Below, in pieces: positions 6,800-13,819 of a DNA stretch of 30,788 nt (positions are counted from its first letter, which is position 1; each line of letters opens with the position of its first letter). The position numbers and the translations under genes are program-made. The notes under the pieces were generated by a model. That model was not told the origin of the DNA. It saw only the letters and a program-made list of their open reading frames with translations, and did not search any database. Location: the IMG/VR virus record IMGVR_UViG_3300031621_000019, positions 1-30,788 of that record. One strand, written 5' to 3'. The stretch is from a virus.

Positions 6800-8020
6800 A
6801 TGAAAAGAATTACTAAGCAGGTTGTACTTGGTAGCAAGAAAGCTAAGTTTAACGTCAGCGATTACATTAGAGGCTTGGGTAATACTGGCTCTGGCGGCTA
6901 CTACGCGCGCAGAGGAGGCAATTCAGCGAGTCCGTTTGCCAATACCTCAGAACACTTTGAGGATACTAAGACTGCGTTTAATGAGGACTGCTACGCTAAG
7001 ATACCCAAAATAGACGACATAGTTAGTGACAAGCAGCAGCAAGCCATACAGTGCAGGGATTCCATAAAGAAGTACGGCTTCTATATGCACAGGAAATTGC
7101 ACGACGCGGTAGATGAGATACTTTTGTCCATGCCCTACTTACGTCTGTTCCCCTACTTCTCTGCAAATGAGCTGGCTAACAAAAGCTACCCCACTGGCAC
7201 AGGTGCGCCGTCAGTAGGATTTATACACGAAGGCGACGACTACCCGTGCGGTGCTGTAAGCTGGGAACACTACTCCAGCAGATACACCTTGTTCTGCCCG
7301 CTAACTTCAGAAAAGCGCAATGGCAAACACTTCACGGAAAATCCCGAAAGGTTGGCTGCTCTAGCTAGGCAGTACTTTAAGTATAGAACCCCCGCAAAGA
7401 TCGCGCCTTTCGTTGCGTTTCAGCGGGCGGGTAAGACTGAGCTAGAGGGTGAGGCTAGAGATAACAGCTACAAACTGCGCAGACTCTTAGAGAATGTTAA
7501 TTCCTACGGTGGTAACAAGGACATATCCAAAGAGGTGTACTCCCACTTACGTAGCCTACACGACCAAGGGCATGTGTTTGGTGACGGCCAGCTCAATGAT
7601 TTGTTCAGCGAAATAACTAGCCGCCGCCACGAAGAAAGCAAATACCATGAATTGTCTACGTGCATAATGTACGCAAAGATGCGCAGCGACAGCACGGTAG
7701 AATATTCGTTCTATTACAAAGAACCGAAAACAAGTTACTACACTGACGTTACTGCGTTTCAGAATAAGCACGCAGATTACGACCTTTGTTCCACTATGTA
7801 TAATACTCCTGTGTCTGGTATGCCACCTGAGTTCATTGTGCCTATGTCGCAGTTGGCATTAGAGGAACCAGCAGTTATTGTCGAAGGCTTGGGAGTAAGA
7901 ATCAACCAGTATGAGTACGTGCTTTACTCCAACGGAGCAGAGGATATTCTGGACGAGGACGCTATCAATAACATTTGCGCTGAGGAAATAATGGAGCAAT
8001 CGTTGGAGTCTAATCCTTAA
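6800..8020 (+). CDS. Unknown protein, 406 aa
   Basis: ATG at 6800 follows CTGGAGAAACAC, a good ribosome binding site. The protein starts basic, with a glycine-rich stretch (residues about 27-42), and then becomes a mixed alpha/beta protein rich in tyrosine and in charged residues. There is no signal peptide, membrane segment, Walker motif, HExxH or zinc cluster that I can see. The C-terminus is acidic. It has its own palindrome on each side (copies 7 and 8), so it seems to be a separate unit between the VWA group and the HTH/zinc-ribbon group. I do not recognise a family, and composition gives no hint of an enzyme class. Confidence 0.75.
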   Translation: MKRITKQVVLGSKKAKFNVSDYIRGLGNTGSGGYYARRGGNSASPFANTSEHFEDTKTAFNEDCYAKIPKIDDIVSDKQQQAIQCRDSIKKYGFYMHRKLHDAVDEILLSMPYLRLFPYFSANELANKSYPTGTGAPSVGFIHEGDDYPCGAVSWEHYSSRYTLFCPLTSEKRNGKHFTENPERLAALARQYFKYRTPAKIAPFVAFQRAGKTELEGEARDNSYKLRRLLENVNSYGGNKDISKEVYSHLRSLHDQGHVFGDGQLNDLFSEITSRRHEESKYHELSTCIMYAKMRSDSTVEYSFYYKEPKTSYYTDVTAFQNKHADYDLCSTMYNTPVSGMPPEFIVPMSQLALEEPAVIVEGLGVRINQYEYVLYSNGAEDILDEDAINNICAEEIMEQSLESNP

Positions 8021-8033
8021 TCCCATGGGATTA
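8018..8033. repeat. 16-bp palindrome, copy 8
   Basis: Perfect copy whose TAA ends the 406-aa gene. An extra half-site, TAATCC, lies immediately upstream at 8011-8016. Its ATG (8025) opens a 21-residue hydrophobic frame beginning MGLTNYLLVGL and ending with TAA 8088-8090. It is the copy nearest the HTH gene. It is followed by A. Confidence 0.95.
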
Positions 8034-8043
8034 ACAAACTATT

Positions 8044-8072
8044 TACTAGTAGGGCTAACTACCCTACTAGTA
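8044..8072 (+). other. Strong stem-loop upstream of the HTH gene group
   Basis: ACTAGTAGGG (8045-8054) pairs perfectly with CCCTACTAGT (8062-8071) around the 7-base loop CTAACTA; one outer T-A pair makes 11 bp. No T-run follows, so a simple terminator is unlikely. It sits between palindrome copy 8 and a GAGGT ribosome binding site (8075-8079), where it could control access to the following genes or serve as a processing site. Confidence 0.65.
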
Positions 8073-8086
8073 TCGAGGTATCTATC

Positions 8087-8236
8087 ATAAACGGAAACGA
8101 GCAACTAACCGAAGCCATCTACCAATTTTCACAAGGTCTGAGGATGATGGCTGATTCACTAGAGCTAATTGTTGATTTAGCTGAACAGGAGCAACAAGAA
8201 CGTGAAAGAAAGACTGAAAACGACAGGGAATTATAA
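8087..8236 (+). CDS. Small acidic helical protein, 49 aa, apparent ATA start
   Basis: The frame is open from the palindrome's TAA at 8018 to TAA 8234-8236, but its first ATG codons are at 8144 and 8147. GAGGT at 8075-8079 points to the ATA at 8087, seven bases further on; this ATA overlaps the TAA of the palindrome mini-frame (ATAA), where other junctions have ATGA. Read from there, the protein is NGNEQLTEAIYQFSQGLRMM and then a continuous charged helix, which looks coding. A shorter 30-aa form from 8144 (AAGG upstream) is the conservative choice. The gene overlaps the HTH gene by 35 bases. Function unknown. Confidence 0.42.
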   Translation: MNGNEQLTEAIYQFSQGLRMMADSLELIVDLAEQEQQERERKTENDREL

Positions 8237-8435
8237 AAACCGCTTAGAGCTAGAAGAAGCTATAACTAGTATGAAAGGTACACACAAGTATATAGCGTCC
8301 AAGACAGGAGTATCCGCCTGTACAGTAAGCCGCATACGAGCAGGGAAAGACATAGTGTCAAGCTCGCCCTCCTTTAAACTTTCTAAACGCTTAGACAGTC
8401 TGTGGAAAATAACTAAGAGCGTTGACGATGAGTAA
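8202..8435 (+). CDS. Small helix-turn-helix DNA-binding protein, 77 aa
   Basis: GTG at 8202 has AGGAG about ten bases upstream. Residues about 29-48 (KYIASKTGVSACTVSRIRAG) are a textbook helix-turn-helix: Ala at position 4 of the first helix, Gly in the turn and TVSRI in the recognition helix, as in Cro/CI, LacI and MerR-type proteins. The total size is close to that of Cro-like dimers. It is the only clear transcription regulator in the window, and palindrome copy 8 lies 170 bases upstream of it. Binding to the 16-bp palindrome is an attractive inference with no direct proof. The stop overlaps the start of the zinc-ribbon gene. Confidence 0.72.
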   Translation: MKERLKTTGNYKNRLELEEAITSMKGTHKYIASKTGVSACTVSRIRAGKDIVSSSPSFKLSKRLDSLWKITKSVDDE

Positions 8436-8613
8436 TTTAGAAACAATAAAGTGCCCAGTTTCTTCATGTGAAAGCGACATGCAAGAAATCATACACGCAG
8501 AAGCTAACATAAGAAAAGGCTGGTGGTGCCAAAAGTGTAATCACTGGATAACAACAACAGGTAGAGAGAAGTTCTTACCCCTCGCGTCTGACGACCCTAG
8601 GAACACTGACTAA
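8428..8613 (+). CDS. Zinc-ribbon protein, 61 aa
   Basis: ATG at 8428 overlaps the HTH gene end by eight bases. CPVSSC (C-x4-C) and WWCQKC (C-x2-C), about 23 residues apart, form a four-cysteine zinc ribbon, followed by the short hydrophilic tail GREKFLPLASDD. Size and architecture resemble small nucleic-acid-binding zinc proteins, including phage Mu Com (62 aa), the translational activator of mom; a Mom-like gene lies at 10483. The cysteine spacing differs from Com and the polymerase gene stands between, so this link is weak. It is probably cotranscribed with the HTH gene. Confidence 0.65.
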   Translation: MSNLETIKCPVSSCESDMQEIIHAEANIRKGWWCQKCNHWITTTGREKFLPLASDDPRNTD

Positions 8614-8618
8614 CTTAC

Positions 8619-8634
8619 TAATCCCATGGGATTA
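8619..8634. repeat. 16-bp palindrome, copy 9
   Basis: Perfect copy in the 31-base gap before the DNA polymerase gene, six bases after the zinc-ribbon stop. Its ATG (8626) opens a 14-codon frame that overlaps the polymerase start at 8645. It is followed by AAGGA, which can serve as the ribosome binding site of the polymerase gene. Confidence 0.95.
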
Positions 8635-8644
8635 AGGAACTATT

Positions 8645-10486
8645 ATGGATGTAATATTCATAGATTTTGAGACTTATTACGACCAAGAGTACTCACTTAG
8701 CAAGATGCAGACTGATGCCTATGTGCTAGACGATAGGTTTGAAGCCATCATGGTAAGCATACGGCTGAACGGTAAGACTGTAACCTTGCACGGTACAGAG
8801 GAATCCCTACAGTACCAGCTTACTAACTTACTAGACTGGTCTAAGTACGTGGTGGTAGCACACAACATGATGTTCGACGGCTTTATCATGGCCCAACGAT
8901 ATGGGATAAACCCACGCATGTGGCTATGTACTTTGGCACTTACTAGGATGGTTAAGCCGTTTTTACGGTCACACTCCCTGTCTAATATATCTAAGTACTT
9001 CGGTTTCCAAGAGAAAGGGCACGCAGTACACAACATGAAGGGTGTGCATCGGGCAGACATGAGTGACGCAGATTTTGAGGCGTACAAAGAATACTGCACT
9101 AATGACGTAGACCTGTGTGAGAAAATCTACAACGAGGTAATAGGATTCTGCCCGCTGCTTAGCCAAGTACTTGTAGATATGACCATCCGCATGTTTACAG
9201 AGCCTTTGTTCGTAGGTAATAAACCTATGATGGCCGACCTACTGGAGAAGGAGATAGCCCGTAAGGAAGGACTAATGACCTTAGCAATGGTGTCGCGGGA
9301 TGAGATAATGTCCAACGCCAAATTTGCTGAAAGGCTGCGGGACTTGGCGGTTACACCGCCGACTAAAGTAAGCCCGCGCACAGGTAAGACTACGTTCGCG
9401 TTTGCCAAGACCGACAAAGAATTTATGGAGTTGCTGGAGCATCCAGACAGCGAGGTTCAGGCGTTGGTAGGCGCAAGAGTCGGAGCGAAAACTACTATTG
9501 CCCAGACTCGCGCTGAGCGGTTTATAGAAATGACCGACAGAGGCCCGCTTCCTGTGTACTTGCAGTGGTGGGGCGCAAAGACGACTGGTCGCTACTCTGG
9601 CGGCAACAAAGTTAATTGGCAGAACTTACCTGCGCGTGGCTTATCCGCTGGTTTGCGTAATGCGCTAGAAGCACCATCGGGATACACGGTAGTTGTTGGC
9701 GATTCGTCTAATATAGAGCTGCGCACGGTCATGGCTCTGGCTGGACAAGAGGACGCGTTGGAGAAGTTACGTGCTGGCGTAGATATGTACTGCCATTTCG
9801 CTAGTACTTTGTATGGGCGAGAGATAACCAAGGCCGACAAGCTAGAACGGTTCTTAGGCAAGACGGCTATGCTGGGACTACAGTACGGTGCAGGTGCGCC
9901 TAGGTTCGCAGAGATGGTTCGCATACAAGGAAAGGCTATGGGCGCAGAGCCTATAGAGCTGGAGAAGGCGTACGAAACGGTGGAGCTGTATCGCGGCATA
10001 TACAGCAGAGTAACCGCCCTGTGGAGGCATTGCGAGCGTTCTATACTGCCTGATATAGCTACGCGGTGTGACCACTTGCGAGTTGATGTAAACGGCTGGT
10101 ATGTGACGCAGTACGAGGGGTTTGGTAGGCCCGGGGAACCCGGAGTTGTTTACCACAACCTGCGTTTCGACTCCGAAAAAGATGAGTATATATACGACCA
10201 AGGGCGCGTGATAGGCAAGAAGATTTACGGGCCTAAAGTAGTAGAGAATCTGTGCCAGCACGCCTCCATGCAGATCGTTATGTGGCAGACAGCTAGGATA
10301 CACCAGCGATACCCTGTTAAGTTGTCTGTGCATGATGAGGCTGTATGTATCGTGCCAGACTCCGAAGTTGCTGACTGCGTAGCGTGGATGGAGGACTGCC
10401 TGTCCACTACCCCTGAATGGTGCAAGGGTAAGATACCCGTAGTGGGCGAAGTAGAAGTAGGTAGGTCTTATGGTGCTGCCAAATGA
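8645..10486 (+). CDS. Family A DNA polymerase with 3'-5' exonuclease domain
   Basis: 613 aa. The N-terminal proofreading domain has FIDFET (D7, E9), VAHNMMFDG and a later YCTNDVDLCEKIY, matching the DEDD exonuclease motifs. The polymerase domain has motif A DSSNIELR (D353), motif B R402-x3-K406-x7-Y414-G415, and motif C HDE (H563-E565). All catalytic residues are present; there is no 5' nuclease domain, as usual in phages. The residue four after K406, equivalent to E. coli Pol I Phe762, is Leu410, a substitution used in viral ecology as a marker. The start is 10 bases after palindrome copy 9. The protein copies phage DNA together with the primase-helicase at 15191. The end overlaps the Mom-like gene (ATGA). 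Confidence 0.95.
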   Translation: MDVIFIDFETYYDQEYSLSKMQTDAYVLDDRFEAIMVSIRLNGKTVTLHGTEESLQYQLTNLLDWSKYVVVAHNMMFDGFIMAQRYGINPRMWLCTLALTRMVKPFLRSHSLSNISKYFGFQEKGHAVHNMKGVHRADMSDADFEAYKEYCTNDVDLCEKIYNEVIGFCPLLSQVLVDMTIRMFTEPLFVGNKPMMADLLEKEIARKEGLMTLAMVSRDEIMSNAKFAERLRDLAVTPPTKVSPRTGKTTFAFAKTDKEFMELLEHPDSEVQALVGARVGAKTTIAQTRAERFIEMTDRGPLPVYLQWWGAKTTGRYSGGNKVNWQNLPARGLSAGLRNALEAPSGYTVVVGDSSNIELRTVMALAGQEDALEKLRAGVDMYCHFASTLYGREITKADKLERFLGKTAMLGLQYGAGAPRFAEMVRIQGKAMGAEPIELEKAYETVELYRGIYSRVTALWRHCERSILPDIATRCDHLRVDVNGWYVTQYEGFGRPGEPGVVYHNLRFDSEKDEYIYDQGRVIGKKIYGPKVVENLCQHASMQIVMWQTARIHQRYPVKLSVHDEAVCIVPDSEVADCVAWMEDCLSTTPEWCKGKIPVVGEVEVGRSYGAAK

Positions 10487-11094
10487 GCAAACAAGACTAC
10501 AGAATAAGTTTAGTAGACAAGCAGTCTTGCGAGAGCATACTTATGAAGTGGCACTACCTAAAAGATATAAGCGTGGGCTTTAAGAGTGGCGTTAACTATG
10601 GTCTATTTACAGGCGACAAACTATGCGGCGTATGTATATACACAGCGTTGCCAGTGCCAGAACTAGTTAAAGGTATGTACGGACTGGAGCGAAACGACCA
10701 AGAAGGGTTCTTTGAGTTGAGTAGGCTCTGCCTAGAACCAGAGGTACAGAAGGTAGAACACAATCTAGCTAGTTGGTTTGTGAGTAAGACAATTAAAGAG
10801 TTGAGAAAAACACACAAGGTCAGGTCTATTCTTAGTTACGCAGATAACGACCACCACAAGGGTATTGTTTATAGGGCGTGTAACTTTAACTACTATGGGC
10901 TAACCGCAAAGAAGAAAGACTTTTGGGTGTTGCAAGGTGACGGCAGCCATAAGAAACTTTCGAGGGGGAAAACAAAGGGCGTTGCTGGGGAGTGGCGAGA
11001 CAGGAGCCAAAAACACAGGTTTGTTATGACGTTTGACAAGACGTTAAATATGCTTTGGGAGTTAACTAAAATAAAGGAACTTGAATATGAGTGA
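10483..11094 (+). CDS. Mom-like (GNAT-fold) phage DNA modification protein
   Basis: 203 aa, starting at an ATGA overlap with the polymerase gene. Key segments resemble phage Mu Mom and its relatives: FELSRL (E78, R81), a central amphipathic helix, SYADN (S118-D121), then GIVYRACNF and a glycine. Mom proteins have an acetyltransferase-like fold and modify adenine in phage DNA (carbamoylmethyl-adenine in Mu), protecting it from host restriction. The C-terminal 50 residues are basic, compatible with DNA binding. The assignment is from remembered motif patterns; a generic GNAT enzyme is the alternative. Placement inside the replication cluster fits modification of new phage DNA. Confidence 0.62.
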   Translation: MSKQDYRISLVDKQSCESILMKWHYLKDISVGFKSGVNYGLFTGDKLCGVCIYTALPVPELVKGMYGLERNDQEGFFELSRLCLEPEVQKVEHNLASWFVSKTIKELRKTHKVRSILSYADNDHHKGIVYRACNFNYYGLTAKKKDFWVLQGDGSHKKLSRGKTKGVAGEWRDRSQKHRFVMTFDKTLNMLWELTKIKELEYE

Positions 11095-11776
11095 CAAGAT
11101 GGCGCTGTCATACAGCAGACTAAGTACGTTTGAGAACTGCCCAGCACAATTTGATTACGTCAACGTGTCTAAGTCAGTGAGCATACGCGGCAGTGAGGCG
11201 ATGGACTACGGGAACCGCGTCCATGAAGTATTGGAGAAGCACGGTAAGGGAGAACTAGATGCAGGTGTTATGACTGAGGAAGATACTCTGTCTATTAAGA
11301 AGTGGGGCAGCATCGTAGATGTAATAACATCCCGCCCCGGCGTTAAGTACTTCGAGTACCAGATGGCGATAAACGAGAAACTAGAACCTGTTGGGTGGTT
11401 TGACAAAGATGTGTACTTTAGGTCTATTGCAGACGTATTAGTAGTTGACGGGGACACAGCTTACTGTTTAGATTACAAGACGGGAAAGGTGAGAGAGTCA
11501 CCAACACAGTTACAGTTTTTTGCTGCAATAGTGATGTATCACTTTCCAGAGGTTACAACTGTTAAAACGTCATTTATATGGCTACGGTTTAACCAAACGA
11601 CTAATTCAGAGTATCAGCGCAGGTATCTAGCGCCATTGTGGGACGCACTCAAGCCAAGGCTTGACGCAGTGCATGACGCTATTGACCTTGGAGTTTTTGA
11701 CTTTAAGCCTAGTGGCTTATGCCCATGGTGTCCCGCTCAAGATATATGCCCTAACGCAAGGAAGAAACACAGATGA
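11087..11776 (+). CDS. Cas4/RecB-like PD-(D/E)XK nuclease with Fe-S cysteines
   Basis: 229 aa. ATG at 11087 has AAAGGA eight bases upstream. An N-terminal SYSRLSTFENC carries C18; a GNRVHEVLEKH motif follows; the nuclease core is SIADVL (D116) and LDYKTGK (D129, K131), then a Gln-containing helix (QLQFFAAIVMYH). The C-terminus has C212-x2-C215-x5-C221, which with C18 forms the four-cysteine iron-sulfur site typical of Cas4, AddB and related exonucleases. Length and order fit phage Cas4-like/RecB-family exonucleases, which process DNA ends in recombination or replication. No CRISPR array or cas1/cas2 is in the window, so an adaptation role is not suggested. It overlaps both neighbours by a few bases. 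Confidence 0.88.
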   Translation: MSDKMALSYSRLSTFENCPAQFDYVNVSKSVSIRGSEAMDYGNRVHEVLEKHGKGELDAGVMTEEDTLSIKKWGSIVDVITSRPGVKYFEYQMAINEKLEPVGWFDKDVYFRSIADVLVVDGDTAYCLDYKTGKVRESPTQLQFFAAIVMYHFPEVTTVKTSFIWLRFNQTTNSEYQRRYLAPLWDALKPRLDAVHDAIDLGVFDFKPSGLCPWCPAQDICPNARKKHR

Positions 11777-11952
11777 CACAGAAGTGGAAGGTAGAAGAAA
11801 ACATAGCTAGAGCCGCCGCGCAGGGAGTAGCAGAAAAATTGCGCCCTATAATAGAGGAACGCGATGCAACTATTCTTGCGCTGCGAGAGTTATTGCGAAA
11901 CGCTTTAGGGTTTAGTGACAAAGAATTTGAGGAGTACATGGATGAACAATGA
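11773..11952 (+). CDS. Small helical protein, 59 aa, unknown
   Basis: ATG at 11773 overlaps the nuclease stop (ATGA), and the frame ends at TGA 11950-11952, inside the start of the VRR-NUC gene. The product begins MTQKWKVEENIARAA and is one long charged helix with a leucine-rich middle (ILALRELLRNAL) and an acidic tail. It fills the gap between two nuclease genes and its reading frame is open across all of it. No family recognised. It may be a small accessory subunit, which is an inference from position only. Confidence 0.6.
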   Translation: MTQKWKVEENIARAAAQGVAEKLRPIIEERDATILALRELLRNALGFSDKEFEEYMDEQ

Positions 11953-12244
11953 AGCAGATGTTAAAAAAGCTGTGCGTAAAGTACTAGACTCACTACCTAA
12001 GTGTTACTACTTCATGCCACCCGCCAACGGCTATGGTCGTTCGGGAATCCCTGATTTTATTGGGCATGTGAATGGGTACTTTTTTGGTGTAGAAACTAAG
12101 TTCGGCAGTCGTGACTTGACGGCTAACCAGACCCGCGAAGTTGTTAGCATCGTACAGAGTGGCGCAACTTGTTGGATTGTTAGGGACTCCACATTGGCAC
12201 ACTGGGAGGTAGAGGTTAGAGCCTTTGCGGCGTTATGCTCGTAA
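11942..12244 (+). CDS. VRR-NUC domain nuclease, 100 aa
   Basis: I take the ATG at 11942, six bases after GAGGAG. The product is a stand-alone VRR-NUC domain: GRSGIPDFIG (D38), then GVETKFG (E51, K53), then a helix with LTANQ and a final strand (ATCWIVRD). This is the D...ExK core of the PD-(D/E)XK superfamily. Stand-alone VRR-NUC proteins are common in phages, usually directly before a SNF2-like helicase as here, and cut branched or flap-containing DNA in several studied cases. The length is typical. It overlaps the helicase gene by ten bases. Confidence 0.88.
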   Translation: MNNEADVKKAVRKVLDSLPKCYYFMPPANGYGRSGIPDFIGHVNGYFFGVETKFGSRDLTANQTREVVSIVQSGATCWIVRDSTLAHWEVEVRAFAALCS

Positions 12245-13791
12245 TTAAAGAACAGAAGAAAGTAGTACTTGATACGTCTGCTAACGACGTGATCGCTGAA
12301 GTGATACCCCACTCCAAGCGAATCACTAAAGACGGCAAGGACTTAGTAGTAGTGCCGCATGGCGTGCAGGAGTTTATGGTTCTAAGGAACATGGGCATAT
12401 CCATACCCGCCCCCATACACTATTACTATGATTTCCCTGCTAGATTTAAGCCGATGCAACATCAGCTTGGTACTGCTGAGTTTCTTTCTGTAAACAAGCG
12501 GGCGCTATGTTTGAACGCTCCGGGGACAGGTAAGACTATAAGCGCGCTATGGGCCGCTGATTTCCTGCTAACTTCTAAAGAGGCTAAGAAGGTGTTGATT
12601 ATCGCGCCCCTGTCCACACTTAAAGAGGTATGGGGTAGAGAGATTAAGCAGCACATGCCGCATAGGACGTTTGTTATATGTACAGGTGCTAGGGAGAAAC
12701 GACTGAGGTTATTGAATACCCCCGGGGTGCAGTACGTAATCATTAACCATGATGGGTTCACTAATCTTAGCGTAGAACTAAATGACTTTGATGTAGTTAT
12801 TTATGACGAGGCCACCGCACTTAAATCACCTAGGTCGCGGAGGTTTAAGACATTTTTTAACTGGGCTAAGAAGCACCAGCCTTGGGTGTGGCTGCTTACA
12901 GGTACTCCAATATCACAGACCCCCGCAGATGCTTGGGCTTTAGCTAGACTAGTAGAGTCTAAGAATGTATCCAAGAGCTATACAGCGTTTAAAGAGACCG
13001 TGATGCAGAAGGTATCTCAGTTTCGCTGGCTGCCTAGGCCAACAGCATTGGAGACATGCAAAGAGGTATTACAACCGTCTATAAGATACTCACTAGATGA
13101 GTGTAAGGATTTACCTGATACTAATTTTGTTAATCGGAAATGTGAGTTGACCGCTGAACAAAAGTTGGCGTTTAAAGAAATGCAGACTAAGGCTGTAACT
13201 ACCTTTGCAGGTGGGCAAGTGACCGCAGCCAACACAGCGGTTATGCTATCCAAGCTATTACAGATTTGCTGTGGCGTGGTGTATACAGAAACTGATTCTA
13301 TTTGCTTAGATGCTAAGTTCAGGTATAATCTACTCACTGAATTGATTGACGAGATTGGCGGCAAAGTTATTATATTTGTGCCGTTGAAAGGAGTACAGTA
13401 CTGGCTCCGTGATTCACTTATTAAAGATGGATACGACCTCGCTCTGGTTAACGGGGACGTTAAAGGCAAAGAACGCGACCAGATATTTAATGACTTTCAG
13501 CATACGGATAAGCCTACTATATTGTTGGCGCATCCCAAGGTAGCAGCGCACGGACTTACGCTCACTGCCGCGAAAGATATTATCTGGTACGCACCGATTT
13601 ACTCATTAGAGCAATATGAGCAAGCAAATGCGCGCATACGTAGAATTAGCACGGAAGGCAAGACTACTGTATGGCACATACTGGCGACGAAGTTTGAGGC
13701 CGAGCTGTACCGTCGATTACGACAAAAGCAGAATGTCTTAGCTGCGTTTCTTGACCTAGTCAACGGCGTAAATTCCGACGACGATTACTGA
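12235..13791 (+). CDS. SNF2-family DEAD/H-type helicase/ATPase
   Basis: 518 aa, starting with ATG at 12235 inside the end of the VRR-NUC gene. Motif I is APGTGKT (K100), motif Ia-like IIAPLSTL follows, motif II is DEAT (D191-E192), motif III is TGTPIS, and motif VI is QANARIRR near the C-terminus. Two RecA-like domains of the SNF2 type are therefore complete. Phage SNF2 helicases of this size usually follow a VRR-NUC gene; the pair probably acts on branched DNA during replication or recombination, the nuclease cutting and the ATPase translocating. No extra domain is visible. It ends 12 bases before palindrome copy 10. Confidence 0.92.
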   Translation: MLVIKEQKKVVLDTSANDVIAEVIPHSKRITKDGKDLVVVPHGVQEFMVLRNMGISIPAPIHYYYDFPARFKPMQHQLGTAEFLSVNKRALCLNAPGTGKTISALWAADFLLTSKEAKKVLIIAPLSTLKEVWGREIKQHMPHRTFVICTGAREKRLRLLNTPGVQYVIINHDGFTNLSVELNDFDVVIYDEATALKSPRSRRFKTFFNWAKKHQPWVWLLTGTPISQTPADAWALARLVESKNVSKSYTAFKETVMQKVSQFRWLPRPTALETCKEVLQPSIRYSLDECKDLPDTNFVNRKCELTAEQKLAFKEMQTKAVTTFAGGQVTAANTAVMLSKLLQICCGVVYTETDSICLDAKFRYNLLTELIDEIGGKVIIFVPLKGVQYWLRDSLIKDGYDLALVNGDVKGKERDQIFNDFQHTDKPTILLAHPKVAAHGLTLTAAKDIIWYAPIYSLEQYEQANARIRRISTEGKTTVWHILATKFEAELYRRLRQKQNVLAAFLDLVNGVNSDDDY

Positions 13792-13803
13792 TTTACTAAC
13801 TAC

Positions 13804-13819
13804 TAATCCCATGGGATTA
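13804..13819. repeat. 16-bp palindrome, copy 10 (last)
   Basis: Perfect copy in the gap between the helicase gene and the 130-aa gene. Its ATG (13811) opens a 7-residue frame, MGLRTYL, whose TGA overlaps the next ATG as ATGA (13831-13834). It is followed by A. No further copies occur to the end of the window. Confidence 0.95.

Noticed and set aside
11081-11094. TTG at 11081 as the start of the Cas4-like gene
   Set aside because: The ATG at 11087 has AAAGGA at good spacing and begins the conserved SYSRLSTFENC region more closely.
11087-11776. The Cas4-like gene as part of a CRISPR adaptation module
   Set aside because: No cas1, cas2 or repeat array in the window; stand-alone Cas4/RecB-like nucleases are common in phage replication clusters.
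516-13819. The palindromes as CRISPR repeats or insertion sequence ends
   Set aside because: Spacing is irregular (about 180 to 5200 bp), the units are too short, there are no terminal repeat pairs or transposase genes, and positions follow gene ends.
516-13819. The palindromes as intrinsic terminators
   Set aside because: The possible stem has only six mostly A-T pairs and no T-run follows most copies.
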